In this document: positions 46,416 to 59,620 of the stretch, in pieces
How positions within the stretch are numbered: the first letter of the stretch is position 1
How the letters are laid out: the number at the start of each line of letters is the position of its first letter
DNA from: Malus domestica
Taxonomy: Eukaryota > Streptophyta > Magnoliopsida > Rosales > Rosaceae
Length of the DNA: 64,000 nt
Assembly: GCF_042453785.1 (NCBI RefSeq)
Contig: NC_091677.1
Location: forward strand, 34,331,001-34,395,000
Direction: 5' to 3'
The notes under the pieces: model-generated
Seen by the model: only the letters and a program-made list of their open reading frames with translations
The model's database searches: none
Told to the model about the DNA's origin: nothing
Position numbers and translations under genes: made by a program

Positions 46416-49139
46416 TGACACACCCCGTCCCGAAGGAGGGCATGCTGGCCGTCACGTGAGAGTGACGTAACCATTTGCACAGTACGGAAGCTTTAATTAT
46501 ACAATTTATAAGTTGATACACCCGAAGGTGAGTCCTAATTTTGTCCAATCTGTCAGAACCCCGCTGTATTCCTCGTAGTCACCACACCTTTGTGATTCCT
46601 GAACCTGGAGGGGCGCAAAACCAAAATTGAGTGGGTCAGTAAAACAATTCTTTTCCAAATCCAAACATTTCTCAAAACGTTGTAACCCCTCTCCGTAAAA
46701 CCTGTATACTTTCCCAGAAATGTAAAATATAAATATACATATATATTCTCAAAACTTCATTTTTACTATCTCAACATTATCTCTTTATCAATCATGCCAT
46801 GCCATGTCATCTCAACATTTCTCATATTAATTATGCCATGCCACATCATCTCAACAGTAATAAGGTATGAATGCATCAACATAATCATATCAGGTGCAAG
46901 AAAGTAATCAACCGTAGGCCCTCTAATAGCCCTATACGGTTGAACCTAGAGCTCAAAATCTATCATTATCACTCTACCGGAGTCACCTCTGTGACCCGTC
47001 CGGCCTTCTGCACACAAGTTACGCTCTAGTGCTTCTCATAAATCATCTGTGCACATAATCTAAGGTCACCCACCAGTCGGAATCTCACTAACACTCTCGC
47101 GACTGGTCTGTCGTACCCACTCCGCGTGGACTGTACGACTAGCATCTACTTGGATCCAAGGCGAGCGTGCGATGCGGTGAATACTATAAGCACTAAACCA
47201 TGGTGCAGGATTTGAGCTCAATATATATCATCATCATCATAACAGTAATTAAATACTCACCTGTGCGTCCACCGCACCATTTCATACATATGCATCATAA
47301 ATCAATTCTTACCTGTGCGTCCACCGCACCAATTCATACATATGCATCATATATTAATTCATGCATGGCATTTCAACTCACATTTCTATATACTTTTCAT
47401 ATCAATTCTATGCATGGTATTTCACTTCCCGTTTTTCCACATAACTCATATGCATTTCATTTTAAACATAATTTCATGCATTTTCAATTTCTGGGAAAAC
47501 GTTAAGTATATATATATATACGGAAAACAAAACTGCCCACTCACCTGGAGTTCGTCCAACAACTCCCTAGCACCACACATCAAGGCGTCACGACGATCGC
47601 CGCCTAGAATAGTAATCAAATCCAACCTCAGAATTCATATCGATAGAATATATAACTTATATAAAATACGTCACTATGTAGTTCGATCCGGAAGATCTGC
47701 CACTCAGATTTTAAATCCATAACTTCCAGAGGTCCACAATATATCTCTAGGATAACATCCTAAAATTTCATTACCATCCAACGGTCGGATCTCCGTCAAT
47801 TTCCAAAACTAAGTGACGGTTAACATTTTATATTATGGACTTACAATTCCAATTCCGGAAGATCCGTAACTCGAATTCCCAATCCGTAAGTTCCAATAAT
47901 CCTCAAATATTACGTATTACAACGTATCAAAGTTTGGTGACGATCCAACGGTCGGATCATCAATTCACATTTTCACCTAAATGTGAAAACTATAAAACGT
48001 TATTTGAACACCTAACCAACAATCCTCAATAACTTTCTCATACGGTGTTCAATTTAGGTATATGAATATACCACAGTGATCTACTCGACGTCACGGACGT
48101 CGACATATTTTTAAAATAATTTTATTTTTATTTTTTTATTTTTACTGTAGCACCTTCTTCTTCCTTGGGTCGCCGGACTGGTTTTTCCGGCGGCCGTTTT
48201 CCGGGCAGTTTTTCAAATTGCCATAACTTTGTCATTTCTCAACGAAATCAAGTGATTCAAAAACGAAAGTTGTAGCCCTTGAAGAGACAAAGAGAATGGT
48301 ACCTCTCACAACACCTAGTTCGCCGTGGTTTGGCCGGAAACTGCCTCGAAAGCCTCGGAGGTCGCCGGAAACTGGGTATTTTTCAAATGAGTATAACTTC
48401 TTCAATACTCAACTAAATTGAGTGAAACAAAAAGGAAAGTTGTAGTACTTGACGAGACGAAGAGATTGATACCTACCTCGACTCCTAACTCGCCGGGTAT
48501 TCGCCGGAAAACACCTCGAAAGCTCCGGCCAAACTTTGAACTTGTCGATCTCCGTGTTCTTACGTCCAAAAACTTCCAACGAAGCACTCCGAGCTTCCTT
48601 GGGACCTCACTAAGCTTGCTATGATCTTATTTTGGCCTAAAACACAACCACTTCAAAGATCATGAATAGTACACATTCACGGGGTCTTTAGAACTAGGGT
48701 TTTTCGAAATGAAACTTACCTGAAAATGGTACCTACGTGATCGTGAAGTCCTCAGGGTTGCAATGGTAGTCTTAACTTGGACGTTGGTATAGGTTTTAGG
48801 TGGTTTTGGTGGTTTTGGTGGTTTTGGTGGTTGCCCGTGCGTTCGAGAAGAAGAGAGAGAATGAGAGTTTCTGAGGAAGAGCTGAGGAAGAGAGAGAGTA
48901 TGAAGGACAGTATACGGGAAATGGGGAGGGTTTTGAGGTGTGGGGATCCCACATGTCCAAACCAATCCCAATTTCATAAAATTCCATCATAAAATTTAAG
49001 TCTAAGTCTCCACTCCAATTACCAAATTTTTTTGGAGCTTAGATATAACGAACGTGAAAATTATACCTTAGTCACATATTAGGGACATTTCCGTAATTTC
49101 ATGTCCTCGGAATTAAAAATTCCGACACGGGCTGTGACA
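46416..49139 (-). repeat. 3' LTR (2,724 bp)
   Basis: Matches 53179-55902 without gaps at a constant offset of 6,763. The only difference I found is 48435 (G) against 55198 (T). It includes a 61-bp duplication (CTCACCTGTGCGTCCACCGC, about 47258 and 47320), a duplication of about 160 bp around AGTTGTAG (about 48205 and 48365) and a GGTGGTTTT microsatellite (about 48800-48832). Open frames within it are repeated identically and look non-coding. Confidence 0.9.
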
Positions 49140-49154
49140 ATCTCCCCTCCTTAT
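49140..49154 (-). promoter_or_regulatory. Polypurine tract of the LTR element
   Basis: On the minus strand AAGGAGGGGAGAT lies directly before the 3' LTR, the expected place for plus-strand DNA priming. Confidence 0.75.
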
Positions 49155-50015
49155 AGAATTTCGTCCCCGAAATTCCAGCAACCAACCAAATCATCTATAC
49201 TCATACAATAGCCTCGGATAAATCTCTCTCATCCGATTCTCTTTCTCCCACACAATTTTCTACTGAATGATTTCCTTCACAAAGCTTTTACTACTTACTC
49301 TGTCTTAATTCTTAGGACCTTCTTTTTCCAATTCAAAGTCGACATTAGTTCCTCACCAATCAGATCCGGCTTAATTCTCAATAGTTGCACCAAAGTCCCA
49401 TGTAACGACTCTGCCACTTAGTGACAACGCATCGAACACAAAATACATTATGTGCCTTAGCCAATTCTGAAGGCATCACAAACTTGTATGCAACTTTATT
49501 GATTCCTTTAGTAAAAAAAAAAATGGTCTGATGTGTCTAAATCTTATCTTGTCTCTTTTCCAATTCTCGTCATTTCTGTTCGCGGTGAATTTTCCAAAAA
49601 TATCAAACCATTTACCTTACACACTCGATTAGTGGCATATCCATCTGTTGATCTCTTTTGCCATTCCTGGTTACTTCAGGTTAACTTAATCACCTGAATA
49701 CTTTGAGGAAACTCATCCATAGTCTCAGGGTCTACTAAAACTCTTTCTTGATCGAATCCTTCTCTACCCAGAAACATTCCATTCACAAGTCATCAAAAAC
49801 CGACTCACATGACACATTTCATGATCCTTATGGCGTTACTTCGGAAACTGCACAACCAACATACTTAAGAAACTCAGCAGTTCCGTAAACCAATTCTCTT
49901 TTCCATAAAACAAATAAGTAATGTTGCACTGTCTGGGAAAGGTTGTTACTCAACACTGGAGTAAATGTACTAACTTGTTACTTAACAAGTATAACTTCTT
50001 CTCGATCTTCCATTC

Positions 50016-51317
50016 TTAATTTTTCTTCCGTTGGTTTTCAATCCACAAGATGATACTCTTGGCAAACGTGCCAGACATTAATCTTACTGTAGTCTTCTCA
50101 CCAAGTGCTTGAGCTAGAACAAACTTTACGATCACCCTGATCGTACAATCATGTTCATTAAGCAATTCAATCCACCTTTGTTGCCTCATATTGAAATCCT
50201 TCCGAGTAAACAAATATTGGAGACTCTTTTGATTTGTAAAATCTTGCATTCTTATCAACATAGAATGTCTCCATAACTTCACAGCAAGAATGGTAATCAT
50301 GACTTCCAAGTCACCCGTAGGGTAATTCATCTTATGAGATTCCATTTATCGTGAAACGTATGCAATCACCCTAACATTTGCATCAACATGCATCCAATAC
50401 CATTCAAGAAACATCACTAAAAATTTATGATTACCACTATTCTCTGGGAATACCAAAATACGTGCATGAGTGAGGAAATACTTCAGTTGTTGAATCCTTT
50501 GCTCACAATTTCCTTCCCACTCATACATAACCTCTTTTCTCAACAGTCTCGTCAATGACAAAGCAATGACTGAAAAATCTTTCACAACCATCCAAGATAG
50601 CCTGGTAAGCTAAGAAATTCCGAATCTCAATTACAGTTCGTGGTTGTTCCAATTCCTCAATTTCTGCTATCTTTTAAGGATTCACTTGAATACCTTAAGA
50701 ATATATAACAAATCTCAGAATGCCACCTGATTCATCTAACTTTAGCATTTGCTACTTAGCATACAACCGACATTCTTCCAATCTTTATTCCACCGACTTA
50801 ATACGTTTACATGCTCTGCTCTGGCTCAGAATATGCCAGAATATCTTCAATGAAAATGATATCTATTTATCAAGGCATTATTGGAATACTTCATCCAATA
50901 ACTCATAAAACAGCATGAGTATCCATATAGCATCACCATAGTTCATAAAACAATCTTAAGAACAACGTCGCTCATAATCTTTAATTGGTAATAACCAGAC
51001 CTCAATTCAATCTTTGAATCTTCGCAATTACTTCTGAGCTGGTTAAATAAACATCAGTACATCACCATGGATAACGGTTCTCAATCGTTACCCGACTCCA
51101 TTGTCTATAATCAATGAACAGTCTCAAGATCCATTTTCTTCCTCACCAACAAACTGGGGCTCCTCAAAAGTGTTGTACTAGGTTGAATGAAACTTTTATC
51201 AACCAATTCTTTCAACTGAATTTCCAATTCCCTTAACTCATCCTGAACCAATCTCCAATATAAATTTATACCTGGCAACAAATCAATAATGAACCTCATA
51301 TCTCTGCCTGAAGGCAA
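50016..51317 (-). pseudogene. Decayed RT and RNase H of the LTR element
   Basis: Broken minus-strand frames read, in order, the start of a Ty3/gypsy reverse transcriptase (IDLLPGINLYWRLVQDELRE, then KSFIQPSTTLLRSPSLLVRK; 51317-51111), the RT-RNase H connection (FSVIALSLTRLLRKEVMYEW, then NCEQRIQQLKYFLTHARILV; 50591-50346) and RNase H (NQKSLQYLFTRKDFNMRQQR, then WIELLNEHDCTI; 50345-50016). The catalytic RT centre between 50600 and 51110 is not readable as an intact motif. Stops and frameshifts are many. Confidence 0.75.
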
Positions 51318-51499
51318 TCCAGGTATACTTTCAAGGAAGACATCAAGAAAAGTCTAACTCTTTCGACATTATTCACACTACTCCAAACAACATCATTTAG
51401 CACCACATGAGCTAAGTATTTTTGACAGTCTTTCGAAAACAATCTCTTTGCTCTCACAGCATAAATAACGGCCTGACTCAATCCATTTTGCATACTTAC

Positions 51500-52470
51500 A
51501 AAAGTAATCTCTGTTCATCCAGATCGATGGAAAGTACTGGTTTCCCATAACATTTCGTCTTGTCACAATTATAACCAACCAATCTAATGGAACAGAATTA
51601 ACTGATACAATATATATTTTATTATTATTAAGCATTCCAAATAAGTACAATACTAACATAAAATAATCTACCGGGTTGCTTGCTTAACGAATCCACGAAT
51701 GAGTTATTAATATTACGGTCTGCAGCCCGCAATACTGATAAATCATCGTTGTCTCGATAAGTAGGCAACCACTCTCAAAGATATAACATTACTATTTTGT
51801 CACTCAATGCAAAATACATACACTCATCTCAACTACATTTATTTACTACTCTCAAGGTAATAACATACATAATAAGAAATATATCAGCCGAAGTCAACTA
51901 GAATGACCAATACGGCTGATTCAACTCTTATCTCAATAATACGTCGGCCGGATCCACTCCGCGTGGTCGGTACGGCCGAGCCTATAACTCACAAATTTCG
52001 CATGTGTCAATCGAATCCACTTCTCGTGGCCTGTACGGCTGAACATATAACTCATCAAATCTCTCTGTACTCACGGTCAATCCGACCAAACTACTAAGTC
52101 CATAACTCTGCTGAATCGACACTATGATATCATGGAAAATTATTGAGTACAACTGATTCTAGGGACGATTCACAATTCTGTGTCCCCTCTGTTCACATAA
52201 ACACATTCATTAATTTCACATTTCCCAAAGTGTTAATTTTGTACCTGCTGCACAAGGTACATTTCTTTTACTCGAGACACCTTGTCTCAAATATCTGGGA
52301 TTACCAGTATATCCATCACTTTTACTCTGACCAACGACACTAAAACCTCAGCTGGAAGAATTAACTCTAGCTTCACTTCTTTCGAAGCTCTGAATCCTTC
52401 GATATTCTTGATATGACGAATCATTAACTTTATCGTCTTCTTTTAATTCCCATTCTTTTCTTATTCCTCT
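51500..52470. other. Interior of the LTR element without readable coding
   Basis: Between the gag and RT pieces. Short frames only. A CGGCCGG/TACGGCTGA-type motif recurs at about 51890-52040. Probably eroded gag-protease sequence. Confidence 0.4.
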
Positions 52471-52475
52471 TCACT

Positions 52476-52924
52476 CTAGCTGATCATATTCTCAGAGTCC
52501 TCAAGACTCAACAGCATCTCGTATATTCTTGGTAAGAAGTACAATGGATAGTGGTCACCCAAAATACCACTTCCCTTTTTTGCCACCCAGCTTAAAACAA
52601 CATAACACCTCCACCAAATTAACAACAATATCTGGATGGAACGAGGCAAGTCTGAAAACTTTCTATAATATCCCTCGATCATCACCTTCCTTGTCTCATA
52701 TTTGTAAACTCTTGTTTACTACCATCGATAAATGCCGGAGGGATAAACTTTTCCTTTAAACAAGTCCTTAAACAATTCTCAATCGACTGATTCCTCTGGT
52801 GACAACAATTCATACTCCTGTTTCCACCAGGATACAAATTCATAACCAAAACCAGGTAGTCGTCTCGACCCCTTGTCAGAAGGAAGATTCCTTTGACTTG
52901 CATATTCCGAAACATCTTTTCCAA
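52476..52924 (-). pseudogene. Decayed gag of the LTR element
   Basis: KEKFIPPAFIDGSKQEFTNM in one frame continues, after a shift at about 52683, as EGYYRKFSDLPRSI in another. This is the usual gypsy gag segment (FIPP...EF...QG, then EYYRKFSDL). Stops follow at once. Confidence 0.7.
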
Positions 52925-53164
52925 TTGGTTAATCCGTCACTTTGTTCCCTCAGGTTCATCATTTCTCTTAAGTGATTCAAATTCAACTCATAACCCGTCT
53001 TAAAATGTCCATTTTTCTAATATACTGAATCACCATAAGAATAGTTTCCCCTAACCCGCTAAATCAGGGAGACTAAGTTCCTCTAACTACGTGGTTTGCT
53101 ACGAGGCGGTGTAGTTCTGACAGAATTCACTAGAACTTCTCAAAATGTCCAAGATTGCAACCAT

Positions 53165-53176
53165 GCTCTGATACCA
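53165..53176 (-). promoter_or_regulatory. Primer binding site (initiator tRNA-Met)
   Basis: TGGTATCAGAGC on the minus strand, two bases from the end of the 5' LTR. It is the standard complement of the 3' end of plant initiator tRNA-Met and sets the element's direction. Confidence 0.9.
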
Positions 53177-53178
53177 AC

Positions 53179-55902
53179 TGACACACCCCGTCCCGAAGGA
53201 GGGCATGCTGGCCGTCACGTGAGAGTGACGTAACCATTTGCACAGTACGGAAGCTTTAATTATACAATTTATAAGTTGATACACCCGAAGGTGAGTCCTA
53301 ATTTTGTCCAATCTGTCAGAACCCCGCTGTATTCCTCGTAGTCACCACACCTTTGTGATTCCTGAACCTGGAGGGGCGCAAAACCAAAATTGAGTGGGTC
53401 AGTAAAACAATTCTTTTCCAAATCCAAACATTTCTCAAAACGTTGTAACCCCTCTCCGTAAAACCTGTATACTTTCCCAGAAATGTAAAATATAAATATA
53501 CATATATATTCTCAAAACTTCATTTTTACTATCTCAACATTATCTCTTTATCAATCATGCCATGCCATGTCATCTCAACATTTCTCATATTAATTATGCC
53601 ATGCCACATCATCTCAACAGTAATAAGGTATGAATGCATCAACATAATCATATCAGGTGCAAGAAAGTAATCAACCGTAGGCCCTCTAATAGCCCTATAC
53701 GGTTGAACCTAGAGCTCAAAATCTATCATTATCACTCTACCGGAGTCACCTCTGTGACCCGTCCGGCCTTCTGCACACAAGTTACGCTCTAGTGCTTCTC
53801 ATAAATCATCTGTGCACATAATCTAAGGTCACCCACCAGTCGGAATCTCACTAACACTCTCGCGACTGGTCTGTCGTACCCACTCCGCGTGGACTGTACG
53901 ACTAGCATCTACTTGGATCCAAGGCGAGCGTGCGATGCGGTGAATACTATAAGCACTAAACCATGGTGCAGGATTTGAGCTCAATATATATCATCATCAT
54001 CATAACAGTAATTAAATACTCACCTGTGCGTCCACCGCACCATTTCATACATATGCATCATAAATCAATTCTTACCTGTGCGTCCACCGCACCAATTCAT
54101 ACATATGCATCATATATTAATTCATGCATGGCATTTCAACTCACATTTCTATATACTTTTCATATCAATTCTATGCATGGTATTTCACTTCCCGTTTTTC
54201 CACATAACTCATATGCATTTCATTTTAAACATAATTTCATGCATTTTCAATTTCTGGGAAAACGTTAAGTATATATATATATACGGAAAACAAAACTGCC
54301 CACTCACCTGGAGTTCGTCCAACAACTCCCTAGCACCACACATCAAGGCGTCACGACGATCGCCGCCTAGAATAGTAATCAAATCCAACCTCAGAATTCA
54401 TATCGATAGAATATATAACTTATATAAAATACGTCACTATGTAGTTCGATCCGGAAGATCTGCCACTCAGATTTTAAATCCATAACTTCCAGAGGTCCAC
54501 AATATATCTCTAGGATAACATCCTAAAATTTCATTACCATCCAACGGTCGGATCTCCGTCAATTTCCAAAACTAAGTGACGGTTAACATTTTATATTATG
54601 GACTTACAATTCCAATTCCGGAAGATCCGTAACTCGAATTCCCAATCCGTAAGTTCCAATAATCCTCAAATATTACGTATTACAACGTATCAAAGTTTGG
54701 TGACGATCCAACGGTCGGATCATCAATTCACATTTTCACCTAAATGTGAAAACTATAAAACGTTATTTGAACACCTAACCAACAATCCTCAATAACTTTC
54801 TCATACGGTGTTCAATTTAGGTATATGAATATACCACAGTGATCTACTCGACGTCACGGACGTCGACATATTTTTAAAATAATTTTATTTTTATTTTTTT
54901 ATTTTTACTGTAGCACCTTCTTCTTCCTTGGGTCGCCGGACTGGTTTTTCCGGCGGCCGTTTTCCGGGCAGTTTTTCAAATTGCCATAACTTTGTCATTT
55001 CTCAACGAAATCAAGTGATTCAAAAACGAAAGTTGTAGCCCTTGAAGAGACAAAGAGAATGGTACCTCTCACAACACCTAGTTCGCCGTGGTTTGGCCGG
55101 AAACTGCCTCGAAAGCCTCGGAGGTCGCCGGAAACTGGGTATTTTTCAAATGAGTATAACTTCTTCAATACTCAACTAAATTGAGTGAAACAAAAAGTAA
55201 AGTTGTAGTACTTGACGAGACGAAGAGATTGATACCTACCTCGACTCCTAACTCGCCGGGTATTCGCCGGAAAACACCTCGAAAGCTCCGGCCAAACTTT
55301 GAACTTGTCGATCTCCGTGTTCTTACGTCCAAAAACTTCCAACGAAGCACTCCGAGCTTCCTTGGGACCTCACTAAGCTTGCTATGATCTTATTTTGGCC
55401 TAAAACACAACCACTTCAAAGATCATGAATAGTACACATTCACGGGGTCTTTAGAACTAGGGTTTTTCGAAATGAAACTTACCTGAAAATGGTACCTACG
55501 TGATCGTGAAGTCCTCAGGGTTGCAATGGTAGTCTTAACTTGGACGTTGGTATAGGTTTTAGGTGGTTTTGGTGGTTTTGGTGGTTTTGGTGGTTGCCCG
55601 TGCGTTCGAGAAGAAGAGAGAGAATGAGAGTTTCTGAGGAAGAGCTGAGGAAGAGAGAGAGTATGAAGGACAGTATACGGGAAATGGGGAGGGTTTTGAG
55701 GTGTGGGGATCCCACATGTCCAAACCAATCCCAATTTCATAAAATTCCATCATAAAATTTAAGTCTAAGTCTCCACTCCAATTACCAAATTTTTTTGGAG
55801 CTTAGATATAACGAACGTGAAAATTATACCTTAGTCACATATTAGGGACATTTCCGTAATTTCATGTCCTCGGAATTAAAAATTCCGACACGGGCTGTGA
55901 CA
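53179..55902 (-). repeat. 5' LTR (2,724 bp)
   Basis: Partner of 46416-49139, same length, one difference found (55198). In the minus direction this is the LTR that would carry the element's promoter. Confidence 0.9.
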
Positions 55903-55907
55903 GTTAT

Positions 55908-56645
55908 GGAGAGAGAGAAAGAAAGAGTCAGTCCCAAAACAAATTAAGGCCTAACACGACTCGAGAGTGCAATGAGACCTTTCTAATTTCATACTTTAGC
56001 ATAATATTTTTGGGCTAAATACATTTATACCCTTTACGTTTGGAGAGATTTTCTAAATATGTCAAGAAGTTTCAATTTTCTCGCATTGGTTGTAAAATTA
56101 TATCAATTGATGTCTTATTTCTAGTTAACCGTCTAGTCCTTTGTGAGAACATACAAGTATAAGATCCATTCCTATGTTGATGTGGAAGTCACAACTGCAC
56201 CATATGAACCAAAACTAGTCACCATGGAGCTTCAACTTCTCTTGAATCATTGCTTCGTATTCCAAAACAACAACAAACCACACATTTGATACCCAACTTC
56301 TCTAGTATAACCCTTTTGATAACCATTTATTTTTTATTTTTGGCTTCATCTTTTGTGTCTGATATGAGGAAAAATAATTGGGACAAAGGAGGAATAAAAA
56401 GCGTGATGTGAGAAAATAACAAAAACAAAATCTTGAAATTGAAAGCAACTAAAACTAGTCTTTATTACGCATTTCTTTTACATCTTTCCAATCATCCTTT
56501 ATCCACTCTTTCTTCATCCCTCTATTCCGCTATATATATTCCTCATCTCTTACGGGAAAAAAATATGAAAACCAAAAACAAAACATGAGATAGTTACCAA
56601 ATAGGGCATAAGTGGTTCTTATTTTAGCACCAACTAGAGTAGGGT
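55908..56645. other. Intergenic DNA
   Basis: Spacer between the LTR element and the solo LTR. AT-rich, no gene seen. Confidence 0.4.
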
Positions 56646-57499
56646 ATTTGTGTCATAACCCGATCCCGACATACGACCAAGATCGACACGTAACGTCATC
56701 ACATTCCTGTTTATCTATCATGTCTTGCCTCTGAGACAAGACCAAAACATAATTATTGATTTAACCACGCATTCATTTTCTTTTATTTCATGGCTACATC
56801 TAACCTTAGCGTTAGACTGCCTACGTACCCTACGAAGGAATCAAGTCATTCATAGTTCACCATTCACTAAACTCAGACATTTATCCCAGTGCATTATAAT
56901 AGGAAGGCATAACATTCATCAATCAATTATTGGGACTTGACAAGCATGAATTACTAGATTCAAGGCTACATAACAAACGCACATGATAACCAAGATTTCC
57001 ATTTCATCCATCTTATAAATCACTATGTTTCAACATAATATCACAATTTATAGTATGCAAGATCTCAAAAAAAAAAACCAACGAAGCACAATATTATTCT
57101 ATCCACACTGGTCAATGAATCTAATCATAGTAATAACAATCATATCCAACATCATTCCACAATCACTCCAATTAATCAATCCCAAGAATCAAAGATGCAC
57201 GATATTAATGTCTAACTACGTTAATCAATCAATGAAATAACATATCATTTCATGAATTTAATTAAAGAACTCTACATAATTCCCTATTTTGATTATAAGT
57301 AATAACATGGTAAATTTCATTTATATTCACAAGATCTAGCGTGATTAATCCCCATTCACTTGAATCTAGGGTTCCAAACTAACTTATGAAAATGAGCAAG
57401 AGCAAGGATTTCGGACCACTCAACGAAATCCAACTAAAATATGGCACCTACCGAAATGTTCCAAGTATCACTAATCCTCATCACCTCTGGTATGCTTAT

Positions 57500-58010
57500 G
57501 GTTCCTCATTGCGAATATACCAAGCAGAACCATATGCATAATCTAAGCGTGCAGGCAGTGATCACTCATCGCGGATATATCAAGCATGATCACCCCTATA
57601 ATACGTGTGGTCCCTCATTGAAGATATACCAAACAGGACCACATCCTAACTCTAGGTAGTGATCACCCATCGCGGATATACCAAGCAGAACCATATACAT
57701 AGTCTAATAATGTAGGTAGTGATTACCCATCATGGACATACCAAGCATGATCACCCCTAATAGTCCCTCATCGCAGATATACCAAACAAGACTGTATCCT
57801 ATAGCTCTAGGTAGTGATCACCCATCGCTGATATATCAAGCATGATCGCTCCTAGAATGCATATGGTGCCCCATCGCGGATATACCAAGCAGAACAATAA
57901 GCATAGTTTATTCGTGCAAGCTGTGATCACCATCGCGGATATACCAAGCATGATCACCCCTATAATACGTATGGTCCCCCATCGCGGATATACCAAGCAG
58001 GACCATCCAT
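57500..58010. repeat. Satellite-like array in the solo LTR
   Basis: About ten copies of CATCGCGGATATACCAAGCA and variants at about 57507, 57568, 57614, 57669, 57729, 57769, 57823, 57872, 57929 and 57979, spaced about 40-61 bp. The bases after the core are mostly either GAACCA/GACCA or TGATCACC, giving a higher-order unit of about 110 bp. Confidence 0.85.
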
Positions 58011-59490
58011 GTAGCATTGCTACATGGTGCAAACGCATCATACATTCTATATCATACGTCAGTTCATCGTGAATCTCAATTTCACGGATATACACTATCG
58101 ACTCCACCTAACCTAACAATACGTAAATAACAACATGGTCACGACATAACATTTGTACGAGTACAACTTTAGAAAACATGGAACATGTAAAAGTCAAATA
58201 TAAGTATGCTATCTTTTGAAATTAATTAAATGATAATCAGATACCATATACAACCTTCTCTATATCGGCCTCTATACATAAAAACCAATAGGCATATAAT
58301 TCTCAACTGTAAATCCCTATTATACAAATCACATATCATGTTGTATATATATAAAGCAATGAATCAAAATAGAAAGAGCCATCATGTTTCCCTCTAATTA
58401 CTACTTCGTACTTTTCTGAACCATAAACCATATTAATTCTGTAAATAACAACGTATAATCACTCATTAGAAGAATAAAGAAATTTGGAAGGTTTACCCAT
58501 ATGTGCAAGCTACAGGTTGACTAAAGGTGAAGTAGTTGGTTCCCTAATCCTTTCTTGCATTTGAAACTAATCAATTAGTAGCCAAAGTAACATCGTATAT
58601 ACTTTTGTTTAACATGCAACATAGACATTATTTTAGTAGAACATATACTTCAATTAACGACACTAGTATAAAGCAAAGTAATTTAAAGAAAAACTTGGAT
58701 AAGAATTGAATAAAACTGCTTTGATCAACCAAGTTTAAGCTTATAATGAACACTCAAACCTAAACCAAATGGTATCAACTTAAATGGTTTTTATTTATTT
58801 ATTGGAGGCTTGTTTTGTGTACTTTAACATCATATAATATTGGTAGAAAATGGAGCCCTAAATTGAAAGTTATGCTTACTATAAAATGGAGTCCCAAAAC
58901 TAGAAATACAAAACTTGCTGCTGTCTGGCAGCCCTGTGACTCAACTTTGGACATGAATTTGATCAATCAAAATTCAACAGAATTAAGTGAAAGCAAATGG
59001 GTTTTGATTACGGACATGTCTATTTTCAAAACACACAATATTAGATCAAAAGGAGCTCACAAGGACATAGAAATCAAGAGCCAAAGTAGGCTACTTGAAA
59101 CATAGTTTCTCTTTGCAAAATGAATAAGTTTCCGGTGATTTAGAACCCATACTCGTTTAATCTAATTTACAAGGCAATTCCAAACTATCCAGAAACCATA
59201 TTTAACTTCTATTTCAATGCGTTAGCTTACCTATATCATGCTTAATTCTTCCTCTTTTAGCCAAAGACTACAAACAATACAATAAAATTAAAGTATGTAC
59301 CTTTTCTTGTTTCATCTTGCAAGTGAACTCGTTGCTCCATTGTTCGCAAGCATAGCTTTAATCATTGTTCCAGTTTGCCCATTTGTATCTCGCAACACGA
59401 GAGTCAATTGAGTAGACAAGGATGTTACTTCTGTTTGCAATGTCTGGACATTCTGTCTTTCGTTCCTCTACCAAAATACACATGCTTTTC

Positions 59491-59620
59491 ACCGTAGCAC
59501 GATATTATTCTCTTTGGGCCCCGACCACGCCCTCACGGTTTTGTTTCTAGAAACTCACACGAGAACTTCCCAGTAGGTCACCCATCATGGAATTACTCTC
59601 GCGCGAACTCGCTTCGAAAT
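59491..59620 (-). mobile_element. Cassandra TRIM LTR fragment with 5S rRNA-derived segment
   Basis: On the minus strand, GAAGCGAGTTCGCGCGAGAG, ATGATGGGTGACC, GGGAAGTTCTCGTGTGAGTT and then GTGAGGGCGTGGTCGGGGCC match the LTR of Cassandra, the plant TRIM whose LTR contains a 5S rRNA-like promoter. The 5S-like part covers about 59551-59617. The internal element and C box are kept, while the start of box A is cut at about 59617. Only about 130 bp remain, with no second LTR. It is not a 5S gene, since the 5' half of 5S is absent and Cassandra-specific sequence follows. Confidence 0.8.

Larger units (their letters stand above)
46416..55902 (-). mobile_element. Complete LTR retrotransposon (Ty3/gypsy-derived), recent
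   Basis: The 9,487-bp element has LTRs at 46416-49139 and 53179-55902, both TGACACACC...GCTGTGACA, and a perfect 5-bp duplication GTTAT (46411-46415 and 55903-55907). Reading on the minus strand, a primer site TGGTATCAGAGC for initiator tRNA-Met follows the right-hand LTR, and a polypurine tract precedes the left-hand one. The 4,039-bp interior holds only broken gag, RT and RNase H pieces; I saw no intact protease or integrase. It is therefore structurally complete but non-autonomous. Confidence 0.9.

Noticed and set aside
47200..48977. Several ORFs of 60-135 codons repeated at 53963-55740
   Set aside because: They lie in the two LTRs and are identical only because the LTRs are. Low complexity, no family match.
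57500..58010. CRISPR array
   Set aside because: The repeats are degenerate, the spacers are not unique but follow two alternating types, and the genome is a plant.
59551..59617. 5S rRNA gene
   Set aside because: Only the 3' half of 5S is present, changed at several bases, and Cassandra-specific sequence follows directly.
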